Source of the DNA: Burkholderiaceae bacterium
GTDB lineage: Bacteria > Pseudomonadota > Gammaproteobacteria > Burkholderiales > Burkholderiaceae_C
NCBI GenBank assembly: GCA_017999135.1
Contig: JAGOBT010000157.1
Location: 1-7,212, forward strand
Direction: 5' to 3'
DNA length: 7,212 nt
Below, piece after piece: positions 5,608-7,212 of the stretch. Made by a program: the position numbers and the translations under genes. Below the pieces are notes generated by a model, which was not told where the DNA came from, searched no databases, and was given only the letters and a program-made list of their open reading frames with translations. Every line of letters starts with the position of its first letter. Position 1 is the stretch's first letter.

Positions 5608-6579
5608 GCCTGCACCACCGGCCGGGGCGACCACCCGCAAGCGCCCGCCTCGCAGTGTGCACCACCAGCCGGCACCGGCGGGCCAGCGCGCCACGCCCTT
5701 GGCTGGCACTTCGGCCAACAGCCTGGTGACCAGTGCCTGTGGTGCGCTGTGGCCGGCCTGCGCCGCCCACCAGGCTCGCAGCGCATTGGCCTGGCGTGCG
5801 GCAGACAGGCTGCGCCAGCCGGCCACCGCCAGTGCGCCGTCGGCATCAACCAGTGGCGCCAGATCCAGCGCGGCCAGCTCATCCAGCGCCGCGCGGGCTT
5901 CCTGCGCGCGCTGGGCAGCGGCGGCCAGGCTGGTTTCGGCATGCGGAAAGGCGGCTTCCAGCGCCGGCCACAGCTGCAACCGCAGCCGGTTGCGGGCCAG
6001 GCGGTCGTCGGCGTTCGATGGGTCGTCCACCGGCTGCAGACGATGGCGCTGCACATAGGCATCGACGGCACGGCGTGGTTGGTCCAGCCAGGGCCGGGCC
6101 CAGACCAGGCCTGCGCGGGTGATCTGCCGCGGCATCGCTGACAGCCCGGCCGGGGCGCCGCCGCGCAGTGCCTGCAGGATGAAGGTCTCAGCCTGGTCGC
6201 GCCGGTGGTGGGCCAGCAGCAGCAGGCTGGCGCCTGCCTCGGAGGCCATCGCCGCCAGCGCGGCATGCCGGCCGGCGCGGGCCCAGGCTTCCAGGCTGTC
6301 GCCAGGCGCGGGCTGGCCGCTCAGCCGCGTCCACAGCAGCCGCACCGGCCAGCCGCGGCGCCGCCAGCGGGCGCACAGGCGTTGCGCCCGCTGCAGCCAG
6401 GCATCGGCCTCGGGCAACAGCCCATGGTGGATGTGGAGTGCGGCCACTTGCAGGCCCAGTGCCTGGGCGGCGCGGCAGGTGGCATGCAGCAAGGCCAGCG
6501 AATCACGCCCGCCGCTGAAGGCCACCGCCACGGTGGCGCCGGCGGCCGGCTTAGGCTCAGCGGTCCTTGGTGTCGGCAA
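5605..6579 (-). CDS. tilS: tRNA(Ile)-lysidine synthetase (TilS)
   Basis: TilS attaches lysine to C34 of the CAU-anticodon tRNA-Ile using ATP, changing its decoding from AUG to AUA and its charging from Met to Ile; it is essential in most bacteria. The N-type ATP-pyrophosphatase P-loop SGGRDS is at 22-27, followed by [12 protein letters not shown] (47-58), [13 protein letters not shown] (121-133) and [16 protein letters not shown] (185-200). The family motif is usually HxxDDQxET; here the first Asp is Arg, which I believe occurs in other betaproteobacteria. At 324 residues it is shorter than the 432-residue E. coli enzyme, with a reduced C-terminal region. The start is uncertain: TTG 6579 overlaps the end of accA by 23 nt, while GTG 6531 would start after the accA stop. 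Neither has a good Shine-Dalgarno sequence. Translation is probably coupled to accA. Confidence 0.93.
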   Translation of the reverse strand: MPTPRTAEPKPAAGATVAVAFSGGRDSLALLHATCRAAQALGLQVAALHIHHGLLPEADAWLQRAQRLCARWRRRGWPVRLLWTRLSGQPAPGDSLEAWARAGRHAALAAMASEAGASLLLLAHHRRDQAETFILQALRGGAPAGLSAMPRQITRAGLVWARPWLDQPRRAVDAYVQRHRLQPVDDPSNADDRLARNRLRLQLWPALEAAFPHAETSLAAAAQRAQEARAALDELAALDLAPLVDADGALAVAGWRSLSAARQANALRAWWAAQAGHSAPQALVTRLLAEVPAKGVARWPAGAGWWCTLRGGRLRVVAPAGGAG

Positions 6580-7212
6580 AGCGGCCGTAGGCCTGCAGAC
6601 GGTCGTAGCGGCGGTTCAGCAGATCCTTGGGCTTCAGGTCGCTGACCTGGCGCAGCGCATCGACCAGCGCACGCTTGAGCTGTGACGCCATCTGCCGGGT
6701 GTCGCGGTGGGCGCCGCCCACCGGCTCGCTGACCACCTTGTCGATCATGCCCAGCGCCTTCAGCCGGTGGGCGGTGATGCCCAGGGCTTCGGCCGCGTCA
6801 CTGGCGCGCTCGCTGGTCTTCCACAGGATGGACGCGCAGCCCTCGGGCGAGATCACCGAATAGACGCTGAACTGCAGCATCAGCACCTGGTCGCCCACGC
6901 TGATGGCCAGCGCACCGCCCGAGCCGCCCTCGCCGATGATGGTGACGATGATCGGCACCTCCAGCTGCGCCATCTCGAAGATGTTGCGACCGATGGCCTC
7001 GGACTGGCCGCGCTCCTCGGCGCCGATGCCGGGGTAGGCGCCGGGCGTGTCGACGAAGGTGAAGATCGGGAGGCCGAACTTCTCCGCCAGCTTCATCAGC
7101 CGCAGGGCCTTGCGGTAGCCCTCGGGCCGGCTCATGCCGAAGTTGCGCAGGCCACGTTCCTTGGTGTCGCGCCCCTTCTGGTGGCCGATCACCATGCAGG
7201 CCTGGCCGTTGA
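6557..7212 (-). CDS. accA: Acetyl-CoA carboxylase carboxyltransferase subunit alpha, partial (5' end outside window)
   Basis: AccA and AccD form the carboxyltransferase that moves the carboxyl group from biotin carrier protein to acetyl-CoA, making malonyl-CoA for fatty acid synthesis. About 217 C-terminal residues are visible of an expected total near 320, and the frame is open through base 7212 (reading NGQAC before [14 protein letters not shown]). Characteristic segments, numbered from the Met at 7195, are the loop [20 protein letters not shown] (47-66), the glycine-rich oxyanion region [13 protein letters not shown] (86-98), and [16 protein letters not shown] (111-126). It ends FADTKDR with TGA at 6557-6559. 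No truncation is seen within the window. It is the first visible gene of the accA-tilS-lysC run. Confidence 0.97.
   Translation of the reverse strand, partial: NGQACMVIGHQKGRDTKERGLRNFGMSRPEGYRKALRLMKLAEKFGLPIFTFVDTPGAYPGIGAEERGQSEAIGRNIFEMAQLEVPIIVTIIGEGGSGGALAISVGDQVLMLQFSVYSVISPEGCASILWKTSERASDAAEALGITAHRLKALGMIDKVVSEPVGGAHRDTRQMASQLKRALVDALRQVSDLKPKDLLNRRYDRLQAYGRFADTKDR

Noticed and set aside
4714..6141. A 475-codon plus-strand open frame opposite lysC and tilS
   Set aside because: It lies antisense to two clearly recognisable genes, is dominated by Gly, His, Ala and Gln as expected from the complement of GC-rich codons, and has no recognisable motif. It is a coding shadow.

Overview
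This is a GC-rich chromosomal window whose protein-coding genes are nearly all recognisable housekeeping or metabolic genes. The order accA-tilS-lysC-tRNA-Ser(GCT), the strong G/C bias at third codon positions and the LysC/AccA/TilS sequences suggest a betaproteobacterium of the order Burkholderiales (Rubrivivax/Ideonella/Leptothrix-like). That placement is from memory of the families, not from a search. I see no insertion sequence, integrase, CRISPR array, phage gene or defence gene, and no clearly new system.

Layout, left to right. Bases 1-50 are the 3' part of a tRNA-Thr(CGT), followed by a rho-independent terminator. Two plus-strand genes come next: an 80-residue protein resembling the N-terminal oligomerisation part of betaproteobacterial H-NS-like proteins, and a class II aldolase/adducin-family protein. 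Facing them on the minus strand is a three-gene cluster, transcribed right to left: a saccharopine-dehydrogenase-like (trans-acting enoyl reductase type) protein, a 67-residue DUF2805/TIGR03643 protein starting 4 nt after it, and a zinc-independent MDR-family NADP-dependent oxidoreductase. slyX is divergent from this cluster on the plus strand and ends just before a GC-rich hairpin that can serve as a terminator in both directions. A complete minus-strand tRNA-Ser(GCT) follows.

The right half is a minus-strand housekeeping run: accA (5' end outside the window), tilS (at or overlapping the accA stop) and lysC. The products are the acetyl-CoA carboxylase alpha subunit, tRNA-Ile lysidine synthetase and aspartate kinase. 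They serve fatty acid synthesis, decoding of AUA codons, and the aspartate family of amino acids. No terminator is visible between lysC and tRNA-Ser, so transcripts may run on to the hairpin near 4000-4030.

The most interesting observation is inside lysC. An in-frame ATG with a good Shine-Dalgarno-like sequence lies just before the ACT regulatory domains, where other organisms start a separate aspartokinase beta subunit. The main lysC start, in contrast, has no Shine-Dalgarno sequence. Other points of moderate interest are the H-NS-like protein without a DNA-binding tail, the pairing of two reductases with a DUF2805 protein, and the aldolase-family protein that lacks the usual catalytic glutamate.
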